A DNA stretch of 63,712 nt, from assembly GCA_964610775.1 (NCBI GenBank), contig CAZSZC010000004.1:1-63712 (forward strand). The letters run 5' to 3'. Origin of the DNA: CAZPWF01 sp964610775. Its GTDB lineage: Bacteria; Patescibacteriota; Saccharimonadia; Saccharimonadales; JACQNP01. A program made the position numbers and the translations under genes. Of this stretch, positions 52,334 through 62,800 are shown one piece after another. Numbering within the stretch: the first letter of the stretch is position 1; each line of letters begins with the position of its first letter. The notes below the pieces were generated by a model that saw only the letters and a program-made list of their open reading frames with translations, made no database searches and was not told the DNA's origin.

Positions 52334-52900
52334 CTAATGATTGTCTAGACAGTATCTTGCACCACCCTCTAGTGGAATTACTAGAGCGTAGTTCCTGCCA
52401 CTAGCTCCAGTTGTAGTTACGTTTTCTGGTGCTGCTGGGTCACACACATAGCCAACATAGTAGCCCATGTCATCTGTTGTAGTTGGTGTGTTAGGTGGAT
52501 AGGCGGCGGCGGTTGGAGCGGTAGCTACGTTTGCCGCAACAGGGGTATAAGGTTTACCGGTGCTTGGGTTATTAATATTAGTGGAACAAGTTGTGGCGCC
52601 CGTACAACCAAGATATCTGTTGAAGAAACCTGTTGTTGCTGGTGTTCCAAGATTATTGTTTCCAGCCGCAACGCTAGCAACGGGTAATTGGCCATTGTTG
52701 TTACCAGCATAGCTACTTATTTCCGTTGCAATTCTAGAACCTACATCCTTACGGGCTGTATTCCTCTGGTTCCTCTGTAGCTGAGGGATTGCAATAAGCA
52801 CAATCACCAAGATCAATGCTGCAATAGCAAGCACAATCAAGACTTCAATAATAGTGAAGCCTTCATTTCTTTTTTTAATATCAGTTAGTTTACGTAGCAT
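52334..52900 (-). CDS. type IV major-pilin-like protein B
   Basis: About 188 aa. Shares the prepilin signal and the first 45 residues exactly with pilin A, then has a distinct Thr/Ala/Pro-rich domain with cysteines (YLGCTGATTC). GGGGG lies upstream of the ATG. Directly downstream of pilC, it may be the main pilin. Order pilC-pilin B-pilin A-pilD. Confidence 0.88.
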   Translation of the reverse strand: MLRKLTDIKKRNEGFTIIEVLIVLAIAALILVIVLIAIPQLQRNQRNTARKDVGSRIATEISSYAGNNNGQLPVASVAAGNNNLGTPATTGFFNRYLGCTGATTCSTNINNPSTGKPYTPVAANVATAPTAAAYPPNTPTTTDDMGYYVGYVCDPAAPENVTTTGASGRNYALVIPLEGGARYCLDNH

Positions 52901-52912
52901 TTGCAAATGCCC
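52755..52912 (-). repeat. 158-bp identical segment, copy in pilin B
   Basis: Second copy of the segment at 52067-52224, offset 688 bp. Confidence 0.92.
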
Positions 52913-52978
52913 CCTTTGCATTTATTGTTTAACGCTTATGTTTAGATGATATACACTACTATGACAATTTGCAATAGT

Positions 52979-54199
52979 TTATTTACCGAAGCCACTCTGT
53001 CCAACTAGCCCATAAATCGGCATCATGATCGCCGCTACAAGACCAAACGCTACTACTCCTAGTACTACCATCATAACTGGCTCAATTATTGTCGAGATAG
53101 TTTTAATTTGATTATCCACTTCCTTTTCGTAATAGTCAGCCGTCTTGCCCAACATTTGTTCTATAGAACCTGATTCTTCACCGATTTTAAGCATATTTGG
53201 CACCAGATCCAGGAAGTTTGGGTCACCTGATATAGAATCAGATAACGCCTTCCCACCCTTTACCTTCTCGGTAGCTTTCTTAACAGACTCTTCGATATGA
53301 AGATTATTGACCGATTTACCGACAATCTCAAGTGTCTGAATTAGTGGAACGCCTGCCGCAACTAACGTTTCTGAAGTCCTAGCAAAACGAGCCATATACA
53401 TTTTCATGAACAATGGTCCAACAGGCCAAGCTTTCATCTTGAATTTATCTATGTAGCGCTTGCCTCCCAGAGTTCGGGCCCAACGCGTCAAGAAGAAACC
53501 TAGAACAACTACTACAATTAGTTCTATCCACCAATATTTACGGGTAAACGCCGAGAAGGCTAGGAGCGCCTTAGTTATAAACGGCAACTTGGCGCCCTTT
53601 ATACCCTTATAGACTTCTTCTACTTGTGGCAAAACTTTCAAAACCATAAAGCCAATTACGAAAACCATAACTAACAAAACAACGGCTGGATAGACCATAG
53701 CGCCACGAACTTTACTAATAATCTCGGCGTCCTTTTCTTGCTGATCAGCTATCCTTGCCAAAGATTTATCGAGCGTACCAGAAGTCTCACCGGCAGCTAC
53801 AAGGTTAATGAAAACCGGGTCAAATACTAATGGATGCTTGGCCAAGCCTTCCGAAAAAGCTTTACCTGCCTCCACGTCTGTAATTACTTCGTTTATTACT
53901 ATTTGAAAATTCTTGTTAGTAGTTTGATTGGAAACGTTGCGTAAACTTTGAACAAGCGGCAGACCAGCATTAATCAGTGTAGATAGCTGGCGCGAAAACA
54001 ATACCTTGTCTTTGGTTTTGACACGCTTAAAAAATTTGCCGCCAGGCACACCTTTCTCGCCTTGTGCTTTGATGTCAAGTAGGGCCAAGCCATTTTGTTT
54101 GACCAACTTAGCAGCTGCTCGCTCATCGGCAGCCTGGACCTGAGACTTTACCTTCTCACCTGTTTTAGGATCACGAGCCGTATATTGATAAGTAAGCAT
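52979..54199 (-). CDS. pilC: type IV pilus inner-membrane platform protein
   Basis: 406 aa with two T2SSF repeats (LSTLINAGLPLVQSL and FARTSETLVAAGVPLIQTLE, each followed by membrane helices). PilC is the rotor-like platform that couples PilB/PilT to pilin insertion. It starts 1 nt after pilT. Confidence 0.95.
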   Translation of the reverse strand: MLTYQYTARDPKTGEKVKSQVQAADERAAAKLVKQNGLALLDIKAQGEKGVPGGKFFKRVKTKDKVLFSRQLSTLINAGLPLVQSLRNVSNQTTNKNFQIVINEVITDVEAGKAFSEGLAKHPLVFDPVFINLVAAGETSGTLDKSLARIADQQEKDAEIISKVRGAMVYPAVVLLVMVFVIGFMVLKVLPQVEEVYKGIKGAKLPFITKALLAFSAFTRKYWWIELIVVVVLGFFLTRWARTLGGKRYIDKFKMKAWPVGPLFMKMYMARFARTSETLVAAGVPLIQTLEIVGKSVNNLHIEESVKKATEKVKGGKALSDSISGDPNFLDLVPNMLKIGEESGSIEQMLGKTADYYEKEVDNQIKTISTIIEPVMMVVLGVVAFGLVAAIMMPIYGLVGQSGFGK

Positions 54200-54200
54200 T

Positions 54201-55274
54201 TTAGCCTCGCATTAACCTTTCGAGTTCATCAAGATCAACAGCGTAATTCCGAGCCTCTTCGTAGCTAATAGTACCGTTATGAATTAATCCAACTAGTGTT
54301 TTATCCATTGAAGCCATACCGAACTCGGCACCCGTCTGAATAACTGCTTCGAGCTGATGGCTCTTGCCTTCGCGAATAATATTTCGTACAGCCGGAGTTG
54401 CAATCATAATCTCTGCAGCCGCGACACGCCCGCCACCGATCATTGGTACTAAACGCTGCGAACAAATAGCCATAAGGATATTAGCTAACTGAGCCCTAAT
54501 TTGTGGCTGTTGATGAGGTGGGAATACGTCAATCATACGGTCAATACTCTGGGCGGCTGAGTTAGTATGCAAAGTGGCAAAAACTAAGTGACCAGTTTCA
54601 GCAATCGTAATAGCTGCGGCTATTGTTTCTAGGTCGCGCATTTCTCCAATTAGCACTACGTCTGGGTCTTGTCGCAAACTACTACGAAGTGCAGCGGAAA
54701 ACGAATAGGTATCATAATGGACTTCTCTCTGCACAATAACCGACTTAATAGATTTATGCGTAAACTCAATAGGATCTTCAATAGTTACAATATGTGTTGC
54801 TCGTTCAACGTTAATCTTGTGAACTAAAGCTGCTAAAGATGTTGATTTACCTGAACCCGTCGGTCCCGTAACCAGCACAAGACCACGAGGATAATCAGCA
54901 AACTTGCTAACTATTGTCGGTAATCCTAGTTGTTCAATAGTAAGTATCTCGCTAGGTATCAAACGCAAAGCTGCTGCCAAATTGCCACGTTCATGAAACG
55001 CATTAACACGGAACCTACCGAGGTCACCAAAGGCAAAACTAAAGTCAAACTCTTTGTCTTTTAGTAGTATTTGCTTTTGATCATCATCCAAAATGGCGAA
55101 TATTAACGTTTCTACCGTTTCTTCGGTGAGTGCTTCGTTACCCGCAACTGGCGTCAAGGATCCATCGACGCGTAACATAGGTGGCAAGCCAACCTGTAGG
55201 TGAAGATCAGAGGCCTTGCGCTTGATGACCTCTTCTAAAAGGATTTCTATTCTTGGTTGTGATTGTGATGCCAC
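54201..55274 (-). CDS. pilT: pilus retraction ATPase
   Basis: About 357 aa. ASDLHLQVGLPPMLRVDG, Walker A GPTGSGKSTSLAAL, and the PilT signature AVRNIIREGKSHQ, required for retraction. The longest frame starts with GTG 55319 inside pilB; GTG 55274 (MASQSQPRIEILLEEV), with GAGGG 9 nt upstream, agrees with the family. Retraction fits twitching, host attachment and DNA uptake. Confidence 0.94.
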   Translation of the reverse strand: MASQSQPRIEILLEEVIKRKASDLHLQVGLPPMLRVDGSLTPVAGNEALTEETVETLIFAILDDDQKQILLKDKEFDFSFAFGDLGRFRVNAFHERGNLAAALRLIPSEILTIEQLGLPTIVSKFADYPRGLVLVTGPTGSGKSTSLAALVHKINVERATHIVTIEDPIEFTHKSIKSVIVQREVHYDTYSFSAALRSSLRQDPDVVLIGEMRDLETIAAAITIAETGHLVFATLHTNSAAQSIDRMIDVFPPHQQPQIRAQLANILMAICSQRLVPMIGGGRVAAAEIMIATPAVRNIIREGKSHQLEAVIQTGAEFGMASMDKTLVGLIHNGTISYEEARNYAVDLDELERLMRG

Positions 55275-55296
55275 CCTTATTCCCTCGCTTACCTTT

Positions 55297-57075
55297 CTAT
55301 GCTTCTGCTGCCGCGACACGATTAACTTCTTGTAGTGTTGTCTGCCCTGCTAAAGCTTTTAAATACCCGTCCTGACGCATACTAACCATACCCTGCTCAG
55401 CTTGCGCAACCTTTTGAATTTCAGTACTGGTTGCACGTTTGATGATAAGATCCTGAATGGCTTCTGATACCTCAAAAACCTCATACAGACCCATTCTTCC
55501 TTTGTAACCGCCAGGTGCATCAGGCGTGTCTTTGCCCTTGTACAAAGTATAAGCGTTTTGACCCATAAGAGGCAAGTCCTCATAGCCTAAGTCTTTTGAG
55601 ACATCCACAACCTCTTCTTGTGTAGTGGGTAATAAACCAGCTAGATTTGAATGAATTGCTTCTACTTCGTTTGCATCCGATTGGTATTGTTCCTTGTCGG
55701 TGCCTATTCGCCGAACAAGGCGCTGACCAATTACAGTATGTACGGTACTAGCTATTAAAAATGGCTCAATACCCATATCAAGTAGACGAGGCAAGATACC
55801 CGCTGCCGAATTAGTGTGAAGTGTAGAAAACACCAAATGCCCAGTCAAGGCCGCCTGGACAGCCAATGTAGCTGTCTCGCGATCACGAATTTCCCCGACC
55901 ATTACAACGTCAGGGTCCTGACGCAAAATCGAACGTAGGCCATTGGCAAAAGTCAGTCCAACCTCATTATTAACCTGAATCTGGTTTATGCCAGCCATTT
56001 TATATTCGACAGGGTCTTCTAGGGTAACAATATTGATTTCGTCATTCATAATTTCCTGAATAAGAGCATAAAGAGAAGTTGATTTACCTGATCCAGTTGG
56101 ACCCGACGTTAGGATCATGCCATTTGGACGCTCTAAGCCTTTACGAATCGTCCTAAGGGCGCGGCCATGATAGCCCATGTCCTCTAACTTAAGGCTGGTA
56201 CCCGACTTATCCAGTAGACGAATAACCACCTGCTCTCCCCATACAACTGGAGAAATTGCTATACGAAGATCAATATCCTTATCTAAAACCTTAATAGTAA
56301 ACTGTCCGTCCTGGGGAACGCGATGCTCATCTATCTTTAGAGTTGCCAATATCTTAATACGCGATACCAGTGGCGCCTCTGTACTCTTAGGTAGCTTCAT
56401 AATCTCGCGCAACACACCATCAATCCTACAGCGTATTTTAAGTACTTTCTCTAGAGGCTCGATATGTATATCACTAGCTCGATTATTAGCAGCATACTCC
56501 AATATTGCTGACAGAGCTTTACTTATTGGCGAATCCTGAACGATCGTTTTGATGTTCTTTTCTTTGCCCTTAGGACCCTGTAGCTCTTCAACGACATCAG
56601 GAGCAAGTGCATCAGTAACTTCTTCACCAATCTGAGTTTGATATTGTTTAAGCACATTCCTTATACCGTCTTCACTAGCCGCATAAACTTTTAGGGGTCG
56701 ACCAATCTTATTTGATAAAAAATCTACAGCCTGAACATTGTCGGCATCAAGCATACCAACAACTAGACGGTTCTGCATTTCGCCTAACGGCACTGCCATA
56801 TAGTGCTCTGCAATGTCTTGAGGCAGCAAAGCCAGAATATTTTCATCAACGAAAGCGTTGCTAAGATTTACATAAGGTACATGGTTGATCTCAGCTAGAA
56901 TTTTGGTCAACAACTCACTTGTTATGTGACCATCACTAACAAGTAAGGTTAGAAACGGCGTACCTTCAGTATCCGCCTTTTTATGTGCCTCAGCTAACTC
57001 GTTCTCGGTTATGTAGCCACCTTTAATAAGTTCCTGCTCCACATTTGACTGTGTTTCGGCAGATAAGACGCTCAC
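55297..57075 (-). CDS. pilB: pilus assembly ATPase (GTG start)
   Basis: 592 aa. An N-terminal MshEN/T2SSE_N domain, then the ATPase with ASDIHIEP, Walker A GPTGSGKSTSLY, Walker B EIRDRETA and GHLVFSTLHTNSAAG. The zinc-binding tetracysteine loop usual near GYKGR in GspE/PilB is absent: the segment between QRLVRRIG and GGYKGR has no cysteine. It powers pilus extension. Confidence 0.95.
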   Translation of the reverse strand: MSVLSAETQSNVEQELIKGGYITENELAEAHKKADTEGTPFLTLLVSDGHITSELLTKILAEINHVPYVNLSNAFVDENILALLPQDIAEHYMAVPLGEMQNRLVVGMLDADNVQAVDFLSNKIGRPLKVYAASEDGIRNVLKQYQTQIGEEVTDALAPDVVEELQGPKGKEKNIKTIVQDSPISKALSAILEYAANNRASDIHIEPLEKVLKIRCRIDGVLREIMKLPKSTEAPLVSRIKILATLKIDEHRVPQDGQFTIKVLDKDIDLRIAISPVVWGEQVVIRLLDKSGTSLKLEDMGYHGRALRTIRKGLERPNGMILTSGPTGSGKSTSLYALIQEIMNDEINIVTLEDPVEYKMAGINQIQVNNEVGLTFANGLRSILRQDPDVVMVGEIRDRETATLAVQAALTGHLVFSTLHTNSAAGILPRLLDMGIEPFLIASTVHTVIGQRLVRRIGTDKEQYQSDANEVEAIHSNLAGLLPTTQEEVVDVSKDLGYEDLPLMGQNAYTLYKGKDTPDAPGGYKGRMGLYEVFEVSEAIQDLIIKRATSTEIQKVAQAEQGMVSMRQDGYLKALAGQTTLQEVNRVAAAEA

Positions 57076-57078
57076 AAA

Positions 57079-57318
57079 TTACCTCGCAGGCTGGGTAGGT
57101 TGATTGCCGCCAATAGTGATGGTTTGTGTTGGATTCAACGATTGCTCATTGAAATACTGCTTACTTGGTGCGTTGAAGTCGGTTTTTATTTGTTCTACTA
57201 TTTTTACTTCTTTAGATCGGTTTTTCTTATTCGCAAATAGAGCCTTAGACAAAAAGTAGGAGCCTACGGCAGCTACAAATACTGCCACAATAATTACTAT
57301 CCAATCCTTTTGTTTCAT
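57079..57318 (-). CDS. small pilus-locus membrane protein, 79 aa
   Basis: One N-terminal membrane helix (about 6-27) and a short extracytoplasmic tail. Its ATG overlaps the upstream stop (ATGA), so it is firmly in the operon. Position resembles PilP, but I see no sequence match. Confidence 0.75.
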   Translation of the reverse strand: MKQKDWIVIIVAVFVAAVGSYFLSKALFANKKNRSKEVKIVEQIKTDFNAPSKQYFNEQSLNPTQTITIGGNQPTQPAR

Positions 57319-57989
57319 TTTACAACCTCAGTCTTAACTTCAAATTTTTTCTTAGGTTGATAATAAACGCTCAGTTGTGCACTGACATCTAAACTACCAC
57401 TGGAGTCACCACTAAATGTAACCGTTTTTATACTCGCAGGGCGAATTGACCTATCAAGAACATTCAAAAAGTCCTGTGCGCTAGTGAAATTTGCTTTAGC
57501 AGACACGGTATATGGCAATTCAACTGCTGTCGGCGATGCATTGGCGCTTTGCGCAACCTCCTGATCAGACCCGCTAAATGATGGTTCAGTGAAACTTTGT
57601 CCGCTTAAAATCTTATTGAAGCCCGATACTGTTCCTGGGAAATCATATACACTCGGCATGGCATCCAGTGTAATCTTGGCATTGTCACCGTCTTTATCTC
57701 CAGTACCCACAGAACTACCGCCAATTATGTTGGTAGGTTCGCGCACAAACGCTTCGTACGAAGTCTTGAGTTGACTCAATGATTGAATATTTGACTTGAC
57801 CATCTTGGCAGATTTCTCTTGTTCTTTAATTACTTTGCTATTGTACTTGGCTTGCTGCCACAAGGCCTGAACTGCCACAAGTGAAAACACAAAACATGCT
57901 GCAGCTCCAGCGATGGCAATAACCATTAAGGCATTTGCCTTATCGATCTGGATGTGACGAAGCGATACTCGCGCTCTTTCTCCGGCCAT
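57315..57989 (-). CDS. pilO: PilO-like pilus alignment protein
   Basis: 224 aa with an N-terminal cytoplasmic stretch, one membrane helix (about 20-45), a coiled-coil and a periplasmic-type ferredoxin-like domain (PYTVSAKANFTSAQDFLNVLDRS). Placement after PilN and fold pattern support PilO; sequence similarity is weak. Ends in TGA overlapping the next ATG. Confidence 0.75.
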   Translation of the reverse strand: MAGERARVSLRHIQIDKANALMVIAIAGAAACFVFSLVAVQALWQQAKYNSKVIKEQEKSAKMVKSNIQSLSQLKTSYEAFVREPTNIIGGSSVGTGDKDGDNAKITLDAMPSVYDFPGTVSGFNKILSGQSFTEPSFSGSDQEVAQSANASPTAVELPYTVSAKANFTSAQDFLNVLDRSIRPASIKTVTFSGDSSGSLDVSAQLSVYYQPKKKFEVKTEVVK

Positions 57990-57991
57990 GG

Positions 57992-58687
57992 TTACTGCCC
58001 TCCCGAATTTTGATTTTTATCAATAAATTCTATGTTTGGTTTTTCCGTACTTGAGCGAGTACTAACTATACCTGGAATATTAAGCTCTACCGTTTCAGTG
58101 TTTTTGAATAATATTGGGTCGAATTTCATACTGATAGTAAAGTTTGATTTTCCGGCTTCTGTACTATAGCTAGACAATACAACTTCAGAAAACGCCCTGC
58201 CGGTTTGTTCGTCATTGGGATTGTCTTTCTTGGTGCGATATTCGGCAAATTTTAGTGTATCGACTAATTTATTAGTGCTATTTATATCACTAGTTGTACC
58301 GGATAAGTTAATTATTCCTGTGGTAAAATCAGCATTCAAAGATGTTAGCTTAGCACCAGCAGGAAGTGTTTGGGCAATATAAGGAAGTATTCTAGCTGCT
58401 GCTGGTTTTTCTTCATGTTTGGCATTTATTACCTGTAGTTGATTTTGTACAGTTAATATCTTATCGATCTCGGGCGTCTTCTGGATAGTGCTTATTCCGT
58501 TTTTTATATCTTTTTCTAGGCTATCGGAGCGATGTTTTTGGACGCCAAATACGAAGCCAAACATAATAACAAAAAGTCCAACCGAAACAGCAACAACTAG
58601 AGCCGACAATAACATGACAAATCTCTTATTGCGCTTGGCCTTAATGTACTGAAGTTTGACGTCTGGAAGAAGGTTTAGCTGTACCAT
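57992..58687 (-). CDS. pilN: PilN-like pilus assembly protein
   Basis: 231 aa. Starts with the PilN cytoplasmic motif VQLNLLPD.K that docks on PilM, then a membrane helix (about 24-48), a coiled coil and a ferredoxin-like domain (LPAGAKLTSLNADFTTGIINLSG). Gaps of 4 nt to pilM and 2 nt to pilO. Confidence 0.88.
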   Translation of the reverse strand: MVQLNLLPDVKLQYIKAKRNKRFVMLLSALVVAVSVGLFVIMFGFVFGVQKHRSDSLEKDIKNGISTIQKTPEIDKILTVQNQLQVINAKHEEKPAAARILPYIAQTLPAGAKLTSLNADFTTGIINLSGTTSDINSTNKLVDTLKFAEYRTKKDNPNDEQTGRAFSEVVLSSYSTEAGKSNFTISMKFDPILFKNTETVELNIPGIVSTRSSTEKPNIEFIDKNQNSGGQ

Positions 58688-58692
58688 ATGCT

Positions 58693-59733
58693 CTACTCCG
58701 TCCTCTCCGCCAAACCAACGGCCACACCAAATTGACTAGAAACGGATAGTAGATCGTTTTGTTTGTCCTGACCGTAGCTGACGTTACGCCAGGCGTTACC
58801 AATTTCTACGTTAATACCAAGTTGATTAGCAACATAGAGTGGGAACTCAGGCAGTGTTGATGCGCCACCGGTTACAATAATGCTGGCTATTTTGTTCGTG
58901 GGATAGCGCGTATCAAAGAATTTGATGGACTTCTCTATGTCTGTCATTAACAGATCTATGGTACCGATTATACCTTGGTAGATTTGACCTTCGAGCTTAT
59001 CCTTTGTAAGACCAAACTTAAATACAAATTGTTCAGCTTGCTTTTCATCAATACTTAGATTTTGCATGGCTGCTTTGATTATGGCTTCTGAACCGGTAGG
59101 AATTGCACGAGTAAGTCTTGGTGACCCGTTCATGAGAATTACCAAATCCGTACTCTTACTTCCTATATCCACTACCATCTGAGGGGCTGTCGCATCGGGC
59201 GCAATCATTGCCCTGCTAAGTGCTAAGTTATCAGGCTCGAAAGCAATGACATTCAAACCAATCGATTCAAGCATATCTAACCTGGCTTCAACGAATTCAT
59301 TCGGTACACTTGATAGCAACACCTCTACTTTAGTTTGATCCTTAGGAGAATCACCTAATAAAGCCCAGTCAATTTTTGACTCATCAACTGGAGTTGGAAT
59401 AAGTGAATCAGCTTGGAACTTAATTGTCTGGGCTAGTTCGGCCGGCGATAATCTATCAATATCAACTATAGTCGTAAATACTCTCTGTGACGGCAATCCA
59501 ACGGCTACGTTCTTAGTACTTACGCCGGATTGAGCCACTACATTTCTGATGACTTCAGCAACTTTTTGCTGATCAGCTTTAGAGTCACTCAATACAATGC
59601 GAGAATCTAGTGGGGCAAAGGCATAACGAACCAGAGATTTAACCGGTCCACCACCCGATAGCTGCACTACACGTATAGCGGTAGTCCCTATATCTAAACC
59701 AAAGAAGTCGGATACACCAGTTATCACACTCAT
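58693..59733 (-). CDS. pilM: actin-like pilus assembly ATPase
   Basis: 346 aa, cytoplasmic, FtsA/actin fold: FFGLDIGTTAIRVVQLSGG at the start, MVVDIGSKSTDLVI, and IIVTGGASTLPEF at the end form the nucleotide-binding phosphate loops. It binds PilN. First gene of the core pilus operon, preceded by a structured leader. Confidence 0.93.
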   Translation of the reverse strand: MSVITGVSDFFGLDIGTTAIRVVQLSGGGPVKSLVRYAFAPLDSRIVLSDSKADQQKVAEVIRNVVAQSGVSTKNVAVGLPSQRVFTTIVDIDRLSPAELAQTIKFQADSLIPTPVDESKIDWALLGDSPKDQTKVEVLLSSVPNEFVEARLDMLESIGLNVIAFEPDNLALSRAMIAPDATAPQMVVDIGSKSTDLVILMNGSPRLTRAIPTGSEAIIKAAMQNLSIDEKQAEQFVFKFGLTKDKLEGQIYQGIIGTIDLLMTDIEKSIKFFDTRYPTNKIASIIVTGGASTLPEFPLYVANQLGINVEIGNAWRNVSYGQDKQNDLLSVSSQFGVAVGLAERTE

Positions 59734-59839
59734 TCAGTTAAAGCCCTGTTGGTCGTTTTATTTTCAATCATACGTATGTTGTTTCCGAGACCGCTAGCCC
59801 ACCCTGAGCTTTACGTGACTCTTTATGGTTGTGATTATA
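59734..59839 (-). promoter_or_regulatory. pilM promoter and structured 5' leader
   Basis: A TGTTATAAT extended -10 (hexamer at 59834-59839) predicts a leader of about 95 nt. TAAAGCTC (59806-59813) can pair with GGGCTTTA (59739-59746), which contains the only Shine-Dalgarno-like AGGG before the ATG. Between them lie a G-rich element (GGGTGGGCTAGCGG) and a palindrome CATACGTATG. This suggests a translational switch; a ligand is unknown. Confidence 0.5.
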
Positions 59840-59870
59840 ACATAAGCATTATGATCTTACGCAAGTGTTT

Positions 59871-62800
59871 TTAGAAAACTGGTGGCAAGTTATTAACTGA
59901 GTCGTAGGTTCCCGTCGTATTAGATGAGCTAGCACTCCAAACCGTTTGCTGCACATATATCTCTGGGCTGAAATTAAAGACTTCGGAAATGTTACTATCA
60001 CTTGATGGTTCGGCACCCGAAGCGGGAGCGGAAATAACATCCTCGCATAACCAATTATCGCCCCATGTTCCGTCATGATTATCAGGACCACCAATTGCGG
60101 CCGAATCTGATGGTTCGCTGATGCGTACACACCTTACCTGTTTGCCATTGCTTGGATCTCCTGTTATTTGGTTAGTCCCTTGCCAAGTATTATTTGGTGA
60201 CACCATAACCGAATTTGCCCATCCAGGAGCGGAAGAATTAAGTGAAGCCGCACCCGGGAAAGGTTTTGGACCACCATAATAAAACTTTAAGTTATGTCCG
60301 GCTGCATTGTTGTAGCACAAATAATTATCTTCCCAGCTAGTGGCATTGGTATAAGGAGGCGTATTATCTACAAGCCACTCTGTTGGTTCTTTAAACATTA
60401 CGCAGGTCTTACCATTGCCCCTTGGATCACTTATTTCTTCTTTGTAGTTCTCGTTCAAAGTATTCGGAGTAGTGCCAGTAATTTTGAGATTATTAATACT
60501 CGTGAACGCTGTCATAAACGGAACCCACTCCAAACCATAGCGACTAACTGCGCCAGGATCCGTACATAGCCCGTTATCATGCCATGTACCTCTTGACGCC
60601 CAGTCACTACCCTCTTCGATACGTATACAATCAGCTGATATTGGTGAAGGTGCAGGCACAATCGAACCGAACGTGAAATTAAAGTTTGTATCGGGATTTG
60701 CTAGGCCATTACTCAATGAACCGTTTGTTCGAAGCAGCTTTACTTCCTTGGCTATGAATGATCCATTAACCGTCAATTTATTAGCACACCCATTTGCACC
60801 ACTAATAGCCATTAGATTTCCGGCTATTTGTGAATTGCCATTTGCACAGGTAATTATCTTGCCTTTGCTACCGTCTGATAGTGGCTGAGCTATATATAAG
60901 CCATCTAGTTGAGCTGTCTGATTATCTATGTATATGTTCCCTTTAACAATAAGTGTGAAGTTTGGCGCGTTGTCTATACTGCCAAAATTAGCGTAAATTA
61001 TATTGCCAGCAATAACTGCGTCACCGTTCACATATACCGTGTGTTTTTTGTTATTGGCTAAAGTTGCGGTATTGATCGTTACATAGCTATTGCCAGCCGA
61101 CGGACTTACATAGCTGATTGTGGCACCATTGCCATTCTGGTCACCGGCAGTAATGCCGCCAGGAGTAACGCTTGATACCTGCGCACCAGAACCAGGAATA
61201 GTGTTCCTGCTGAAATAGTCAGGTATACAGCTACCAAGCCCACCTTGTCCGCCGTAATCTGACTTAAGAGTTTTAACACTTCCGACGATATTGGTATTGG
61301 CAAATGTCTGATCATTCAACGCATCACCAGCCTTCATACCAGAACTAGGCACCTCCTGAATCACGCCAAGAGCAAATAAGCCAAACTGCGCCCCAGTACC
61401 ACGCATATAGTCATAGCTTGCTCCGCCCTTATTAAAGCCTCTAAAAGTAGCATTGCCGCTTGGTGACGAGCATTGTGATGTCCCATCATCAAATCCGTAC
61501 CCCACTGCAGCATCATTCCCGTAGACTTTATAGTAAGGCATACGTCCAGCTTTTTTGCTATTAGAACAACGAAGCGTTGCATAAAAATTTGAACCAGATT
61601 GATAATAATCATACGGTCCACCTGCATTATGATTATTGCGTAGCCCATTAAGTAAGTCGGAGTCTGCAGGTGCAACCCATTGTATTCGCCAAACAATATT
61701 ATAAGTACCCGGACTCGTAAAAGTTAAATTGAATGCCGCAACTTCATTACTTATAGTTGAGCCTCCCGGTATAGGCTGAGCATTTAAATTTATTGGAGTA
61801 TTGCCGTTTGCAAAGTATCTATTGCTAACCGTAGCAACCCGAGTTCCGTCTGGCACATCAAGTCCTATGTCGTTATGCACGGCAATACCTGACGACCCTG
61901 GTGAGTAATTAAAGTTGGCTCTTGCATCGAATGGAGTATTTACCTCTATATCCCCACTAGGTGTTGTTGCGATGGAACCACATTGAGGCATCGCACATGG
62001 ACCAATCGTTACCACACCAAGACGCACCTGTCCCTCGACAGAGCCATTGGATCTTTTGTCAACTACATTAATAATAAAGTCATGTCTATAGGCATCATTA
62101 TATCTGGCTATATCAGCCGTAGGCACCATCCACCAATCATGAAATGCAGCCGGAGGTCCTGGCCCAACCGGAACGCCAGGTGCCGAGTTGTTAGCGCCAT
62201 AAGTCCCAATAAATGCCAGATCCGTTAGTGCGGGTGGACCAGGTGTCCCCTTCGCTCTTTTGTCCATATATACCTGTACTTCCGTAGGATAATAATCTAG
62301 ATCTTGAGCATAGCCTTTAATTGCAACATCTTGATTCCTGCCCGTAGTTGTATCAAACGGCCCTAAGTTACAACTGGCACCTTGAATGCTACCCCAGGGA
62401 TCGACATAGATTTGAATGTCACGCGATATCGTTCCTTCTTCGCATGGATTAAAATCCCAGCCATTTGTACTTACAAACGATTGTTGTATACATCTATACC
62501 CTGTAGGGGCATTCCCTGGGTTAGTTATATTATTAATAGCCCTGACTCGAAATCGTATGCGTATTTTTCGTATAGAATCAATCCCTTGTCCCGGGTTTGG
62601 ATGATATTGGAAATCATCAACTGACGCCCTGTAATCACCCTGTGTAGGACCACCATTATTAAGCGTAACGACGCTACCAGCGCCAATATTATCTATATAA
62701 CCGGCACTACTCCCATCTGTTCCATCTGGATTTACATAAACAACATCAACACTCATAATCTTTAGTCGTGATTCTGGCACTTCGTTTAAGTTCTGACAGA

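Noticed and set aside
59734..59839. c-di-GMP-I (GEMM) riboswitch upstream of pilM
   Set aside because: A CACGTAAAGC piece resembles one half of the motif, but the second conserved half and tetraloop receptor are not visible and the leader is too short.
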